In this document: piece by piece, positions 17,933 to 28,588 of the stretch
Layout: each line of letters starts with the position of its first letter
How positions within the stretch are numbered: the stretch's first letter is position 1
Source: Nocardia sp. BMG111209
Lineage (GTDB): Bacteria > Actinomycetota > Actinomycetes > Mycobacteriales > Mycobacteriaceae
Length of the DNA stretch: 64,000 nucleotides
Reading direction: 5' to 3'
NCBI RefSeq assembly: GCF_000381925.1
Contig: NZ_KB907307.1
Span: 3,782,001 to 3,846,000, forward strand
Notes under the pieces: generated by a model
What the model was told of the DNA's origin: nothing
Seen by the model: the letters and a program-made list of their open reading frames with translations, nothing else
Database searches by the model: none
Made by a program: the position numbers and the translations under genes

Positions 17933-19333
17933 ATGCCGACGGGTGCCGAATTGCTGCTCGAACTTCGCGCCGACGGCACTCGGCGGCATGCGCTGGAGGA
18001 AGCCTTCCGGACCGCCATCCGTGACGGGCGGCTGGCGGCCGGGACCGCTCTGCCGTCCAGCCGGGACCTCGCCACTCAACTCGGGCTGTCGCGTGGCACG
18101 GTCACCACGGTCTATGAGCAGCTGGCGGCCGAGGGGTGGTTGAGCGCGCGGCAGGGCGCGGGTACCCGGGTGGCCGACGGTGCCGTCGAATCGGGACCCG
18201 GCATCGCGGCGCCCGCGCGACCGGAGGCGCGGTATCGCTTCGATCTGCGTCCGGGCCGGCCGGATGTCGGGGGGTTCCCTCGCAATGACTGGGCACGGGC
18301 GATGCGTACCGTGCTGCGCGACGCGCCGGACGAGGCCTTCGGATTCGGGGATCCGCGCGGGCGGCCGGAGCTGCGGGCCACACTGGCTGCCTATCTGGGG
18401 CGGGTGCGCGGGGTTCGGGTCGATCCCGCGCATCTGGTGATCTGTTCCGGGTACACCCAGGCGCTGGGTCTGCTCGCCGAGGTGTTCGCGGAGTCGGGTA
18501 TCGGGGCGGTCGGGATGGAGGATCCGTCGATCGGCGATCATGTCCGGTTGGTCGCGGGCCGGGTGCCTCTTGTCGATATTCCGGTGGACGACAACGGGAT
18601 TCGGGTGGACGCGCTGGCCGCCACGGGCGTCGGTGCGGCGGTCTGTACCCCTGCGCACCAGTTCCCGACGGGAGTGGCCATGACCGCGGACCGCCGGACC
18701 GCTCTGCTGGACTGGGCCGACGGATGCAACGGCTGGATCGTCGAGGACGATTACGACGGGGAGTTCCGCTACGACCGGCACCCCACCGCCGCACTGCAAT
18801 CGCGCCGCCCGGCGCGGGTGGTGTACGCGGGCTCGACCAGCAAGACCATCGGCCCGGCCGTGCGGCTGGGCTGGATCGCCTGTCCGCCCGCGCTGCTGGA
18901 ACCCCTGCTGGCCGCCAAACGCCGGACCCACGACTGGCGTCATCTGGATCAGCTCGCCCTGGCCCGCCTCATCGATACCGGCGGCTACGACCGGCACCTG
19001 CGGACCGTGCGGCGCGCCTATCGCCGCCGCCGTGATCTGTTCACCGCCGCGATCCGAAACGACCTGCCGCACAGTGTGATCCGCGGCCTGGAGGCGGGGC
19101 TGCACGCGGTCCTCGAGCTCCCGCCCGGGGTGACCGAGGCGGCGGCCGTCACCGCACTGGCCGCGGCCGCCGTGACCACGTTCCCCCTGGCCGAGCTGCT
19201 CCGCACCGATCGTGACCACTATCCGCCCTCCCTCGTCATCGGTTACGCCACCCCGGCGGCGCGGGACTACCCCGCTGCCCTCGGCGCCCTCACCCGTGCG
19301 CTCGCCGGACTCGGCCCGTCTCCTGCCACCTGA
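17933..19333 (+). CDS. MocR-type (GntR-HTH/aminotransferase) transcriptional regulator
   Basis: 466 aa if started at the ATG at 17933, which gives a normal MocR protein. A winged helix (LPSSRDLATQLGLSRGTVTT) covers residues about 10-80. A type I aminotransferase fold follows, with SGYTQALGLL, DDYDGEFRY and the PLP lysine in AGSTSKTIGPAVRLGW. MocR proteins bind PLP and often control vitamin B6, GABA or amino-acid genes, usually a divergent neighbour, here the epimerase. Neither this ATG nor the one at 17084 has a good ribosome binding site. Starting at 17084 would add 283 residues, mostly the hexapeptide repeats, and no known MocR has such a leader. Confidence 0.86.
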   Translation: MPTGAELLLELRADGTRRHALEEAFRTAIRDGRLAAGTALPSSRDLATQLGLSRGTVTTVYEQLAAEGWLSARQGAGTRVADGAVESGPGIAAPARPEARYRFDLRPGRPDVGGFPRNDWARAMRTVLRDAPDEAFGFGDPRGRPELRATLAAYLGRVRGVRVDPAHLVICSGYTQALGLLAEVFAESGIGAVGMEDPSIGDHVRLVAGRVPLVDIPVDDNGIRVDALAATGVGAAVCTPAHQFPTGVAMTADRRTALLDWADGCNGWIVEDDYDGEFRYDRHPTAALQSRRPARVVYAGSTSKTIGPAVRLGWIACPPALLEPLLAAKRRTHDWRHLDQLALARLIDTGGYDRHLRTVRRAYRRRRDLFTAAIRNDLPHSVIRGLEAGLHAVLELPPGVTEAAAVTALAAAAVTTFPLAELLRTDRDHYPPSLVIGYATPAARDYPAALGALTRALAGLGPSPAT

Positions 19334-19404
19334 ATCTTTGCGTTCACGAACTCCGTTGGGACACAGTCGTACCGGCAGAATGCGGCCGGGGACCCGCTGC
19401 GCGG

Positions 19405-19815
19405 TCAGGTACCGTTGCGTCTCCGGGACATCGCGGAGCCGCCGGTCGGCGTCGCATCCGCGGATTCGGTTGCGGGAGTGGCCGCTTCGGACCCGCCGGT
19501 GCGGCCCGGTGGACGGCCGCGCCGGGCCGACGCCTGCCGCACGGCACGCAACCGCTCCAGTACGACTTCCGGATCGTCGCCGACATCGATGTCGACCGCG
19601 GAGGCCGCGAGCGCCTCGTACTGCTGCCGCCGCCGGGCCTCCCGATACCGGAGCACATCGTCGAGACGTAAACGGTGGAAACGCTTTCCGACCAGTTCGG
19701 CCGGCAGCTCCCCCTTCTCGATCCAGCGTTTGACCGTCGGCCGGCTCACCCCGAGCAGGTCGGCGGCCTGCTGGGAGGTCAGCGCCACGGCAGGCCGGGA
19801 CAGCGAGTCGCCCAT
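19405..19815 (-). CDS. Excisionase/MerR-like helix-turn-helix DNA-binding protein
   Basis: 136 aa from the ATG at 19815, with AGAGG seven bases upstream. ALTSQQAADLLGVSRPTVKRWIEKGELP is the winged-helix of the excisionase family at residues about 11-40, followed by GKRFHRLRLDDVLRY. The C-terminal half is charged, then Pro/Thr/Ser-rich and probably disordered. In actinobacteria such proteins are often antitoxins next to a PIN-domain toxin. No toxin gene is adjacent here: downstream is the convergent MocR gene. It may be a lone regulator or an orphaned antitoxin. Confidence 0.75.
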   Translation of the reverse strand: MGDSLSRPAVALTSQQAADLLGVSRPTVKRWIEKGELPAELVGKRFHRLRLDDVLRYREARRRQQYEALAASAVDIDVGDDPEVVLERLRAVRQASARRGRPPGRTGGSEAATPATESADATPTGGSAMSRRRNGT

Positions 19816-19927
19816 GAGATCACCTCTCCTCCGTCACCGAATGTCCGGTTCACGGTACGGCGGGGGTACGACACGAATTCGGCGTCGCACACGGCGACAT
19901 GGCCGGATCGGGGGCCGAGCCGTGCGA

Positions 19928-20806
19928 TCAGCTGTGCACCGGCACCTCGACCCCGCCGGGGTCGCGCTCGTCGTGCAGGGTCGGCGAATTCGCCAGCAGA
20001 ATGATGCCGACGATCACGACGACGGCGGCAGCGGCCAGCGGGAGCGGTTGCGGCTGCGCGGCGACGGCGAACAGGGTCACCCCGGCCAGATAGCTCAGCG
20101 ACGGATCGGTGATCGTCATGGTGGTGAGCGCGGTCGGCAGCGAACCGCGAGCGAAGGCCTCCTGGGTCAGCACCGCGCCGATCGTGGTGGTGACCGGGAT
20201 GGCGAACAGGGCCCAGGTGATCTGTGGCAGCGCCGGAACGGCGATCGCGGTGACCACGGCCGTGGTCGATACGCAACATCCGGCGGCGACCGCGGTCAGG
20301 GCGGACCGCATCTGCGGCGACCCGACCAGCCGGGAGGCGATCAGCGCCACCACGATCGCGGCCAGGATCAGCCCGCCCGCGGCCGGCAGGGCCGAGGTCC
20401 GCACATGCCCGTGCGGTACACCCTGCGCGATCAGCAGGGCCAGACCCGCGCACACCGCGACGGTGCCCACCCAGTCCCGGCGCAGCAGCGCCCGGCCGCG
20501 CCGGCGCGCCGCGAGCGGCAGCGCGAACAACAGCTGCACCACCAGCAGCGCCTGCACCATCGGCAGCGCGCCGAAGCGCAGGGCCGCGGCGTGGGAGAGG
20601 AATCCCGCGACGCTCGCGACCTGCCCGGCCAGCCAGCGGCGGCTGGTCAGCAACGAGCGGAAGATCCCGGCGACGGCCAGGACCCGGGTCGTATCGGGAT
20701 CCGCGAGCGCGGCCTTACGCGCACTGCTCTGCTGCAACGACGCCGACAGCGCGAACAGCATCGCCGAAACCAGCGCCAGCATCGCGCTGAGCAGCCCCGA
20801 ACTCAT
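19928..20806 (-). CDS. DMT-superfamily (EamA-like) membrane transporter
   Basis: 292 aa from the ATG at 20806 (MSSGLLSAMLALVSAM). About nine to ten hydrophobic helices can be counted, beginning with ALVSAMLFALSASLQQSSARKA and ending LPLAAAAVVVIVGIILLAN. The tenfold-helix arrangement and small-residue content fit the drug/metabolite transporter superfamily of actinobacterial EamA-like proteins. The substrate is unknown. An upstream in-frame opening exists but precedes the first helix with low-complexity Arg/Ser sequence, so the later start is chosen. It lies 121 bp downstream of the lipoprotein peptidase gene on the same strand. Confidence 0.75.
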   Translation of the reverse strand: MSSGLLSAMLALVSAMLFALSASLQQSSARKAALADPDTTRVLAVAGIFRSLLTSRRWLAGQVASVAGFLSHAAALRFGALPMVQALLVVQLLFALPLAARRRGRALLRRDWVGTVAVCAGLALLIAQGVPHGHVRTSALPAAGGLILAAIVVALIASRLVGSPQMRSALTAVAAGCCVSTTAVVTAIAVPALPQITWALFAIPVTTTIGAVLTQEAFARGSLPTALTTMTITDPSLSYLAGVTLFAVAAQPQPLPLAAAAVVVIVGIILLANSPTLHDERDPGGVEVPVHS

Positions 20807-20927
20807 CGGGCCGGGCCCGGACGTCCGCAGCGGACCGGCGGAAGACACACCATGTCCACATCCTGGGCATTCCGGGTGAACCCCGGTTGTCGGGCAGATG
20901 GACCGTTTCCGGCGACCGCCACACGTC

Positions 20928-22385
20928 CTACTTGTAGTTCGACAGGCACGCGGCCTCACCGTCGAGGACGCCGGTGCGGAACGCGTCGATGCGCTGATAG
21001 CCGCTGGCGACCACCTTGCCGCCCACATCGCTGGCCGCGAGACCGTCGGCGAGCAGGCCGGATACGGCGGCATCCAGGTCACCCGCGGTCAGTTGCACCT
21101 CGCTGCCGGGATCGCTGAACTTCGTGGACACCACGCCGGCCAGGCAGACCGTCCGCAACCCGGCGGTGTCGGCGCCGGTCAGGCTCAGCTTGCGACTCTG
21201 CTCGACGGCCAGCATGTAGCGCGAGACGAAGACGATGAACGCGTTGTAGTTGCCGTCCACCATCGCCGACAGCGGTTCGTTGTCGCCGGCCTGCTGCCCG
21301 GCCCGTTTCGCCAGCTCGGGCACATCGGTACCGATGGTGCCGCTGGCCGGGCAGTAGGAGGCCGGTTCCACGCCGGCGGCCGGTGCGCAGTTCTTCACGA
21401 TGCCCGAGTAGTCGAACCGGGGCGGCTGCGGCAGCGGGTAGAGCTTGGCGAGCGCCCCCGCGACCAGATTCAGCGAGTTGTTGTCGACCGGCAGCTGTCC
21501 CTCCTCGTCACCGGGCTTGTAGGTGACGGGCAGTTCGCCGCGGCGCTTCTGAATCTCCTTGCGGTTGATGTTCTTACACGCGACGGCGCCGTCCTGCCAG
21601 CCCATCTGCACCGCGGTGACCCGCTCGAACGCGGAACCGTGCACGTTGTGCGGATTGTTCGGATCCTGGTCGCGCACAGCCACCGTCGCGCCCAGCACAC
21701 CGTTGAGACCGTCGGTGGTGTTCAGTGTGAAGTGGGTGGAGCCGCCGTCGGCGACGTGCCGCAGGAACACCCCCGCGAAACAGTCCGCCTGCTGCTCCAA
21801 TACCAGGCCCGGAGTGAGGAATCCGTTGAGCCGCGCGAGATGCTGGATGGAGTGCCCGTACTCGTGCGCGAGCACCATGACCACGGCCATCTTGCCGTAC
21901 TTCTGGGAGATCAGCGGCAGCAGCACTCCGCGGTCCCAGCCGATGGTCTGATCCACCGAGCAGTAGGCCGCGTTCACCACGTGATAGGTGCCGGCCCGGC
22001 AGAACGTGATCTGTTGTTCCTGCGGCGCGCGGGCGTCCCAGGAGAAGAAGTGATTCACCGGCACGAACGTGCCCTTGTCGAAGGTCTTGCCGTACTCGGT
22101 CTTCCAGAAATCGCCGAGGTCGGCGATGGTGTTGAGCGCCAGCCGATCCATCTCGCCGCCGTCGCCGTTGTCGGCGCGCAGCGGCGCGTCCGGTACCCCC
22201 GCCCGCGGACCGCTCGGCTCGTTCTGCGCCGATCCGGCCGCCGGCCAGGACCCGCTGTCCGCCGCGGCGGCCTGAGGTTGTTGCGGCACAGCGTTGTTCG
22301 TCGCCGCGCCCCCGCATCCCGCCAGCAGCAGCGCCGTCGCCAGCAGACCGGACAGCATCACCGGCCACCGTCGTGTCCCCGTCAT
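20928..22385 (-). CDS. Neutral zinc metallopeptidase lipoprotein (LpqM-like)
   Basis: 485 aa. The ATG at 22385 is preceded by GGAGG. A lipoprotein signal runs to LLATALLLAGC at about residue 22, so the mature protein should be anchored outside the membrane. The zinc site HEYGHS is in VMVLAHEYGHSIQHLAR, with a downstream Glu in EQQADCFAG; this is the layout of YpfJ/neutral zinc metallopeptidases and of mycobacterial LpqM. The linker after the lipobox is Gln/Ala/Pro-rich. A role in extracytoplasmic protein turnover is expected; no substrate is indicated. Confidence 0.85.
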   Translation of the reverse strand: MTGTRRWPVMLSGLLATALLLAGCGGAATNNAVPQQPQAAAADSGSWPAAGSAQNEPSGPRAGVPDAPLRADNGDGGEMDRLALNTIADLGDFWKTEYGKTFDKGTFVPVNHFFSWDARAPQEQQITFCRAGTYHVVNAAYCSVDQTIGWDRGVLLPLISQKYGKMAVVMVLAHEYGHSIQHLARLNGFLTPGLVLEQQADCFAGVFLRHVADGGSTHFTLNTTDGLNGVLGATVAVRDQDPNNPHNVHGSAFERVTAVQMGWQDGAVACKNINRKEIQKRRGELPVTYKPGDEEGQLPVDNNSLNLVAGALAKLYPLPQPPRFDYSGIVKNCAPAAGVEPASYCPASGTIGTDVPELAKRAGQQAGDNEPLSAMVDGNYNAFIVFVSRYMLAVEQSRKLSLTGADTAGLRTVCLAGVVSTKFSDPGSEVQLTAGDLDAAVSGLLADGLAASDVGGKVVASGYQRIDAFRTGVLDGEAACLSNYK

Positions 22386-22570
22386 CGGATCTCGTTCCTC
22401 CCCGAATACCACAGTCGCACACCCGAAACGGGTGCCGGGCCGCCGTCGCGGCGTACCGGGTCCCGTGCACGAGCGCTCACATCGTAATCGCGCGGGGCGA
22501 CACCCGCGCAACAACGATTCCCGATCGCATCCGATCGGATCACCCGCACGCCCGATACCGGGCGGCCGGA

Positions 22571-23956
22571 TCAGCCGTGCTTGCGGTGCGGCACGAACTC
22601 CAGCGTGAACAGGGCCAGCCCGGTGAACACGATCTCCCGCCAGCGCAGCAGCACGAACCGCTGATCGCCGAACGAGTTGAACTTGCGCAGGAACCGGTAC
22701 AGCGACTCCAGCCGGATCATCGGATCCAGCGTGCGGGCCAGCATGTACAGCGCCTGCTTCACCCGGGAGCGCTGCTTGTCCGAGTACAGCTCGGGGAAGG
22801 CGGCGAAGGCCAGCGAGATGCGCCGCACCCCGGTGCGCTTACCGTGCTCGATCAGGTCGACGATCATGCGCTCGTCCAGGCCGTTGGGCGCGTCCTTGCG
22901 GCGCCACGGCACGTCCAGGCTCAGTTCGCTGCCCCTATTCGAGCTTCCGTAGCGCTGGAACCCCACCACCGTGCCGTCGGCATCGCGCGCGATCACCAGC
23001 AGCATGCCCGGATTCCGGCCGTCCAGCAGATGGTCGAGGATCATCGAGAAACCGCGGGTCTGCCGGCCCTGATTCCACTCGTCGACGATCGAGAACAGCG
23101 TGTCGCGCATCGGGTCGGTGAGTTCGCGCTCCGGCACGATCTCGGTGGTGACGCCGAAGTTGCGGGTGCGGCTGACCGCCTGGCGGAGGTTGCGGAACTT
23201 CCGGCCGACCAGATCGAATTCGTCCACGTCGACGACCACGTCGCGGCCGATCGGGATGGCGTGCAGCCCGTGGTGGTCGATCGCGCGGGTACGCCACAGC
23301 TCCGACATCTGCGGGCTCGCGCCCAGCACGGCGATCCGCCAGCCCTGGTTGTGCGCGAATTCGGAGAATTCACCCACCAGCGCGCCGAACCGCTCCCGGT
23401 CGCCGACCGGATCGCCCGCCACCACCGCCACGCCGAACCGGGCCCGGTAGCCGATCGCCGCGGTGGACGTGTCGTCGAAGAAGTAGGTCTTGGACGAGTG
23501 CAGCGCGAACGGCGCCAGCGGGTCGGTGGTCGTACCCTCGATCAGCTCCGCGATCTGGAACCGCTGCTCCGGCTGCGCTCGCGAGTTCTGCGGCAGCATC
23601 AGCAGGAATCCGGTGGCGGCCAGGCAGACGAAGCCCACCGCCGGATGCTGGTCCCGGTACGCGACATTGGACACGCCCAGCACGATCACGGCCAGCGTGA
23701 CGTGCGGCAGTGTGATCGGCCGGCGCAGGTGCAGCCCGCGGGCCACGAAAAGTCCGGAGATCGACACCGCGACGAGCCAGCCGCGGTTCACGCCCTCGCG
23801 CGCGGCCCGGTCGGCCACATACAGCAGGACGACCCCGACCAGCAGCAACATCGCGATCAGCGGCAGTCGCACGGCGCGGGTGGGCGACAATGCCGCCTGC
23901 CGGTAGGTGCGGTAACCCGCTACCCCGTAACCCAAACCGGAGTTCAGATCAGCCAC
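22571..23956 (-). CDS. DUF2156 (MprF/LysX lysyltransferase-like) membrane protein
   Basis: 461 aa from a GTG at 23956 that has a G-rich stretch upstream. Residues about 25-140 form four to five transmembrane helices. The C-terminal 320 residues are a DUF2156/GNAT-type domain with VVAGDPVGDRERF, VDVDEFDLVGRKFRNLRQAVSRT, GFSMILDHLLDGR and VGFQRYG. This is the catalytic region of phosphatidylglycerol lysyltransferases, which move an aminoacyl group from tRNA to a lipid. It lacks the eight-helix flippase of full MprF and any lysyl-tRNA synthetase domain, so the acceptor is uncertain. Cell-envelope charge modification is the likely theme. Confidence 0.8.
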   Translation of the reverse strand: MADLNSGLGYGVAGYRTYRQAALSPTRAVRLPLIAMLLLVGVVLLYVADRAAREGVNRGWLVAVSISGLFVARGLHLRRPITLPHVTLAVIVLGVSNVAYRDQHPAVGFVCLAATGFLLMLPQNSRAQPEQRFQIAELIEGTTTDPLAPFALHSSKTYFFDDTSTAAIGYRARFGVAVVAGDPVGDRERFGALVGEFSEFAHNQGWRIAVLGASPQMSELWRTRAIDHHGLHAIPIGRDVVVDVDEFDLVGRKFRNLRQAVSRTRNFGVTTEIVPERELTDPMRDTLFSIVDEWNQGRQTRGFSMILDHLLDGRNPGMLLVIARDADGTVVGFQRYGSSNRGSELSLDVPWRRKDAPNGLDERMIVDLIEHGKRTGVRRISLAFAAFPELYSDKQRSRVKQALYMLARTLDPMIRLESLYRFLRKFNSFGDQRFVLLRWREIVFTGLALFTLEFVPHRKHG

Positions 23957-24162
23957 GTCACAACCCCCCGGTCGCGCTCCCGTGCCGTCGCCATAGTGGT
24001 CCTCCCGATGATCTTTCCATCCACACACTATGCGGAACGGTAGTTCCGTCTTCCACCGGACCGCTCGGAAACGCGGCGGCACAGCATGCGGGTCGTACAA
24101 CCCATATCGCTCGCAGGCTGTTCCCAGCAACTGGGTTTTCGGTTCTTCTCGGCCTCCTCCCC

Positions 24163-27100
24163 TCAGCCGCCGAACACCCGCTCGACGACCGTTTTGGCCC
24201 GGCGGGTGACCCGCATGTAGTGATCGAGGAATTCGCTGCCGTCGTCGTTGGGCCAGCCCGCGACCCGCGCGACCGCCGACAACAGCCGGCCCGGACCGGG
24301 CAGCTGATCGGCGGGTTTGCCCCGGACCAGGACCAGGGCGTTGCGCGCCTTGGTCGCTGTGAGCCACGCATCGCGCAGCAGCGCGATATCGGTGGCGTCC
24401 AGCAGTTCGGCCCGCTCGATGGCGTCCAGCGACTCCAGCGTGGACGTGTTGTGCAGCTCCGGCACCTCGTGCGCGTACCGCAACTGCATCAACTGCACGG
24501 TCCACTCGATATCGGCCAGCCCGCCGCGGCCCAGTTTGGTGTGCGTGGCGGGATTCGCCCCGCGCGGCAGCCGCTCCGAATCGACCCGGGCCTTGATCCG
24601 CCGGATCTCCCGCACCGAGTCCGCCGACACGCCGCCCGCGGGGTATCGGACCGCATCGATCATCCGCAGGAATCGCACGCCGAGCTCCTGATCGCCCGCG
24701 ACCTGATGGGCCCGCAGCAGCGCCTGCACCTCCCAGGCCTGCGCCCACTGCTGGTAGTAGGCCTCGTAGGCGGCCAGTGTCCGCACCAGCGAACCGTTGC
24801 GGCCCTCCGGCCGCAGCCCCGCGTCCACCTGCAGCGGCGGGTCGGTACTCGGCGCCCCGAGCAGCCGTTGTACCTGCTCCGCGACGCCGTTCGCCCACTT
24901 CACCGCGATCGTCTCGTCCGCGCCGGGCCGCGGATCGCAGACGAACAGCACATCGGCGTCGGAGCCGTAACCCAGTTCGAAACCGCCGAGCCGGCCCATG
25001 CCGATGACCGCCAGATCCGCCGGCGCGGGCTCGTCCTGTTCCAGTTCGCTCGACCGGATCACCGCCTGCAGCGCGGCCTCCAGCACCGCGACCCACACCA
25101 GCGACAGCGACCGGCACACCTCCGGCACATCGAGCATGCCCAGCACATCCGCGGACGCCACCCGGGCCAGCTCGTGGCGGCGCAGCGACCGCGCGGTCGC
25201 GACCGCGCGGCGCGGATCGTCGTAGCGGGCGACCGCGGCCACGATGCGGCTGCCGACCTCGGCCGGCTGCGTGGTCGTGAGCAGCGGGCCGTCCGGTCCG
25301 TCGGCGAACATCCGGATCGTCTCCGGCGCGTTGATCAGCAGGTCCGGCAGATACGCCGAGGACCCGAGCACGATCATCAGCCGCTGCGCGACGGCGCTCT
25401 CGTCGCGCAGCTCGCGCAGGAACCAGATCTCGTCGTCGAGGCCCTCCGAGACGCGGCGATAGGCCAGCAGCCCGGCGTCCGGATTGGGGGTGTCGCCGAG
25501 CCACTCCAGCAGCGTCGGCAGCAGCAGCGCCTGGATGCGGCCCTTGCGGCCCACCTCGCCGGTCAGCGCCTTGAGGTGGCCGAGCGCGTGGGTGGGGTCG
25601 GCGTAGCCGAGTGCGGCCAGCTGCCGTACCGCCGCCTCCGGGCTCAGCCGCAGCGAGTCCGCGTCCAGCCGCGCCACCGATTCCAGCAGCGGCCGGTAGA
25701 ACAGTTTGGCGTGCAGCCGCCGCACCCGCAGGGCGTTGCGCTTGATCTCGCTCTGCAGCACGCCGACCGCGTCCTGACGGCCGTCCGGACGCATATGGGC
25801 GGCACGCGCCAGCCAGCGCATGCCCTCCTCGTCGTCGGCGGCCGGCAGGGTGTGGGTCCGCTTGAGCCGCTGCAACTGCAACCGGTGCTCGAGCAACCGG
25901 AGGAATTCGTAGGAGGCGGTCAGGTTGGCCGAGTCGTCGCGGCCGATGTAACCACCGGCGGCCAGCGCCGCCAGCGCCTCCACCGTGCCCTGTACGTGCA
26001 GTTTCTCGTCGGCCTTACCGTGCACCAATTGCAGTAGCTGCACCGCGAATTCGACGTCGCGCAGGCTGCCGTGACCGAGTTTCAGTTCGCGCTCGCGCAT
26101 GTCCGCGGGCACCAGGTCCTCGACCCGCCGCCGCATCGCCTGCACGTCGGCGACGAAATCCGAACGCTCCGAGGCATTCCAGACCATCGGCAGCAGTTCC
26201 GCGCGGTACTCCTCGCCGAGCTCCAGATCGCCGGTGGCGGGCCGCATCTTCAGCAGCGCCTGGAACTCCCAGGTGCGGGCCCACCGCTTGTAGTACGCCA
26301 CATGGGATTCCAGCGTGCGCACCAGCGCGCCGGCCTTGCCCTCCGGCCGCAGCGCCGCGTCCACCTCGAAGAAGGCGTTGCCGGCCACCGACATCAGCTC
26401 CGCGGCCAGCCGGGTCGCCTCGGTGTCGGCCGGTTCGGCGACGAACACCAGATCCACGTCCGAGACGTAATTCAGTTCCCGCGCACCGCATTTACCCATC
26501 GCGATCACACCGAGCCGCGACGACACCGGCCGCTCCGGGCACACCCGCGCCACCGCCACCGACAGCGCCGCGGTGAGCGCGGCGTCGGCGAGATCGGTGA
26601 GATGCCGGCCGACCTGCTGATACGGCAGCACCGGCTCGTTCTCGACGGTGGCGGCCAGATCGATCGCCGCCAGCAACATCAGCTGATCGCGATACCGCTT
26701 GCGCAGCAATGCGATGGACTCCGGCCCGTGGATCTCGGCCCGGTGGATCATCGGGCCCGCACCGGATTCCGGCGTTGCTCCCACCGCGGCGAGCAGATCC
26801 GCGATCAGTTCCGCGCGGTCCGGCAGTTCCCGGCGGCGCAGCATCGGCCACACCGCCGGATCGGCCACCAGGTGGTCGGCGAACGCGCTGGAGGATCCGA
26901 TCAGCGCGAACAACCGCCCGCGCAGGGATGTTTCGGAGCGCAGCGCGGAATCCAGTGCGGCCCACTCGGTCCCGAGCTTCTCGCGCAATCGGATCAGGGT
27001 CAGCAGGGCCAGGTCGGCGTCGGGTGAGCGGGACAGCGCCCACAGCAGCGGAATACTTTCGACGTTGTCCCACGCCAACTCTCGCAGAGAGTCGGCAGCC

Positions 27101-27168
27101 GTCGGTTCGAGCAGGCCCAACCGGCCTGCTCCGGGAACCGCGGGACGGGCAGTCGGTGGCCGTACCAT
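24163..27168 (-). CDS. glnE: Glutamine synthetase adenylyltransferase/deadenylase
   Basis: 1001 aa, the usual full length. It has the two-headed architecture: an N-terminal deadenylylase nucleotidyltransferase with [12 protein letters not shown] (residues about 225-240) and a C-terminal adenylylase with [14 protein letters not shown] (about 730-745), separated by the helical regulatory domain. GlnE adds or removes AMP on a tyrosine of GlnA1 in response to nitrogen status. It lies 24 bp downstream of glnA2 on the same strand, as in mycobacteria, and the pair is probably one transcript. Confidence 0.95.
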   Translation of the reverse strand: MVRPPTARPAVPGAGRLGLLEPTAADSLRELAWDNVESIPLLWALSRSPDADLALLTLIRLREKLGTEWAALDSALRSETSLRGRLFALIGSSSAFADHLVADPAVWPMLRRRELPDRAELIADLLAAVGATPESGAGPMIHRAEIHGPESIALLRKRYRDQLMLLAAIDLAATVENEPVLPYQQVGRHLTDLADAALTAALSVAVARVCPERPVSSRLGVIAMGKCGARELNYVSDVDLVFVAEPADTEATRLAAELMSVAGNAFFEVDAALRPEGKAGALVRTLESHVAYYKRWARTWEFQALLKMRPATGDLELGEEYRAELLPMVWNASERSDFVADVQAMRRRVEDLVPADMRERELKLGHGSLRDVEFAVQLLQLVHGKADEKLHVQGTVEALAALAAGGYIGRDDSANLTASYEFLRLLEHRLQLQRLKRTHTLPAADDEEGMRWLARAAHMRPDGRQDAVGVLQSEIKRNALRVRRLHAKLFYRPLLESVARLDADSLRLSPEAAVRQLAALGYADPTHALGHLKALTGEVGRKGRIQALLLPTLLEWLGDTPNPDAGLLAYRRVSEGLDDEIWFLRELRDESAVAQRLMIVLGSSAYLPDLLINAPETIRMFADGPDGPLLTTTQPAEVGSRIVAAVARYDDPRRAVATARSLRRHELARVASADVLGMLDVPEVCRSLSLVWVAVLEAALQAVIRSSELEQDEPAPADLAVIGMGRLGGFELGYGSDADVLFVCDPRPGADETIAVKWANGVAEQVQRLLGAPSTDPPLQVDAGLRPEGRNGSLVRTLAAYEAYYQQWAQAWEVQALLRAHQVAGDQELGVRFLRMIDAVRYPAGGVSADSVREIRRIKARVDSERLPRGANPATHTKLGRGGLADIEWTVQLMQLRYAHEVPELHNTSTLESLDAIERAELLDATDIALLRDAWLTATKARNALVLVRGKPADQLPGPGRLLSAVARVAGWPNDDGSEFLDHYMRVTRRAKTVVERVFGG

Positions 27169-27191
27169 GCTCTCAAGTTACATGGTGCGGA

Positions 27192-28529
27192 TCACAGATC
27201 CAGATACTCCTGCAGTTCCCACGGGGTCACCTGCGCGCGGTAGCCCGCCCACTCCCGCCGCTTGTTGCGCAGGAAGAAATCGAAGACGTGCTCGCCCAGG
27301 GTCTCGGCGACCAGTTCCGACCGCTCCATCGCCTGCAGCGCCTCGTCCAGGCTGGTGGGAAGCTCCTTGAAACCCATCGCCCGGCGCTCGGCCGCGGTCA
27401 GCGACCACACGTCGTCCTCGGCCTCCGGGGGCAGCGTGTAGCCCTTCTCGATCCCGCGCAGGCCCGCGGCCAGCAGCACGGCGAACGCGAGATACGGGTT
27501 GCAGGCCGAATCGGGGCTGCGGATCTCGACCCGCCGCGAGGAGGACTTGTTCGGCGTGTACATCGGCACCCGGACCAGCGCCGAGCGGTTGGACCGGCCC
27601 CACGACGCGGCCGTCGGCGCCTCGCCGCCGTGCACCAGCCGCTTGTAGGAGTTCACCCACTGGTTGGTGACCGCGCTGATCTCGTTGGCGTGCTCCAGGA
27701 CACCGGCGATGAAGGCCCGTGCGGTCGCCGAGAGGTTGTTCGGATCGTCCGGATCGGCGAACGCGTTCTGCTCGCCTTCGAACAGGCTCATATGGGTGTG
27801 CATGGCCGAACCGGGGTGCTCCCCGAACGGCTTCGGCATGAACGAGGCCCGCACGCCCTCGTCGATCGCCACCTCCTTGATGAGGTAGCGGAAGGTCATC
27901 ACGTTGTCGGCCATCGAGAGGGCGTCGGCGTAGCGCAGGTCGATCTCCTGCTGGCCGGGCGCGCCCTCGTGATGGCTGAACTCCACCGAGATGCCCATGG
28001 ACTCCAGCGCGTCGATGGCGTGCCGGCGGAAGTTCGGCGCCTCGTCGTGCACCGCCTGATCGAAGAAGCCGCCGTTGTCGACCGGGACCGGGGACAGGTT
28101 CGTCGCGCTCGCCTTCAGCAGGAAGAACTCGATCTCCGGATGTACATAGCAGCTGAAACCGAGATCACCGGCCTTGTTCAGCTGGCGGCGCAGCACGTGC
28201 CGGGGGTCGGCCCAGGACGGCGAGCCGTCCGGCATGGCGATATCGCAGAACATCCGCGCCGAATGCTGATGGCCCTTGCTGGTGGACCAGGGCAGCACCT
28301 GGAAGGTGGACGGATCCGGCTTGGCGACCATGTCGGCCTCCGAGACCCGGGCGAAACCCTCGATCGCCGAACCGTCGAAACCGATGCCCTCCTCGAAGGC
28401 GCCCTCCAGCTCCGCGGGTGCGATGGCGACCGATTTGAGATACCCCAAGACATCCGTGAACCACAGCCGCACGAAACGGATGTCACGCTCCTCGAGCGTG
28501 CGCAGCACGAATTCTTTCTGGCGATCCAT
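27192..28529 (-). CDS. glnA2: Type I glutamine synthetase, GlnA2 class
   Basis: 445 aa from MDRQKEFVLRTLEERDIRFV, the same start as mycobacterial GlnA2; an ATG 18 bp upstream is not preferred. GS signatures include IGFDGSAIEGFARV, EIEFFLL, EFSHHEGAPGQQEIDLRYADAL, the ATP-binding KPFGEHPGSAMHTHMS (read in parts), and NRSALVRVP. It makes glutamine or, in this subclass, may gamma-glutamylate other amines. The region that carries the adenylylated DLY-x-LPP tyrosine in GlnA1 reads EKGYTLPPEAED, without the insertion. This enzyme is therefore probably not a GlnE substrate although glnE is adjacent. Confidence 0.93.
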   Translation of the reverse strand: MDRQKEFVLRTLEERDIRFVRLWFTDVLGYLKSVAIAPAELEGAFEEGIGFDGSAIEGFARVSEADMVAKPDPSTFQVLPWSTSKGHQHSARMFCDIAMPDGSPSWADPRHVLRRQLNKAGDLGFSCYVHPEIEFFLLKASATNLSPVPVDNGGFFDQAVHDEAPNFRRHAIDALESMGISVEFSHHEGAPGQQEIDLRYADALSMADNVMTFRYLIKEVAIDEGVRASFMPKPFGEHPGSAMHTHMSLFEGEQNAFADPDDPNNLSATARAFIAGVLEHANEISAVTNQWVNSYKRLVHGGEAPTAASWGRSNRSALVRVPMYTPNKSSSRRVEIRSPDSACNPYLAFAVLLAAGLRGIEKGYTLPPEAEDDVWSLTAAERRAMGFKELPTSLDEALQAMERSELVAETLGEHVFDFFLRNKRREWAGYRAQVTPWELQEYLDL

Positions 28530-28588
28530 ACGCGCGAGCGTAAGCATGCCGAGTTAAATCCGTGTTACATGGCGAACACAGTGCTGAA

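Noticed and set aside
19405..19815. A toxin-antitoxin pair around the excisionase-like gene
   Set aside because: No PIN or other toxin gene is adjacent on either side; the neighbours are MocR and a DMT transporter.
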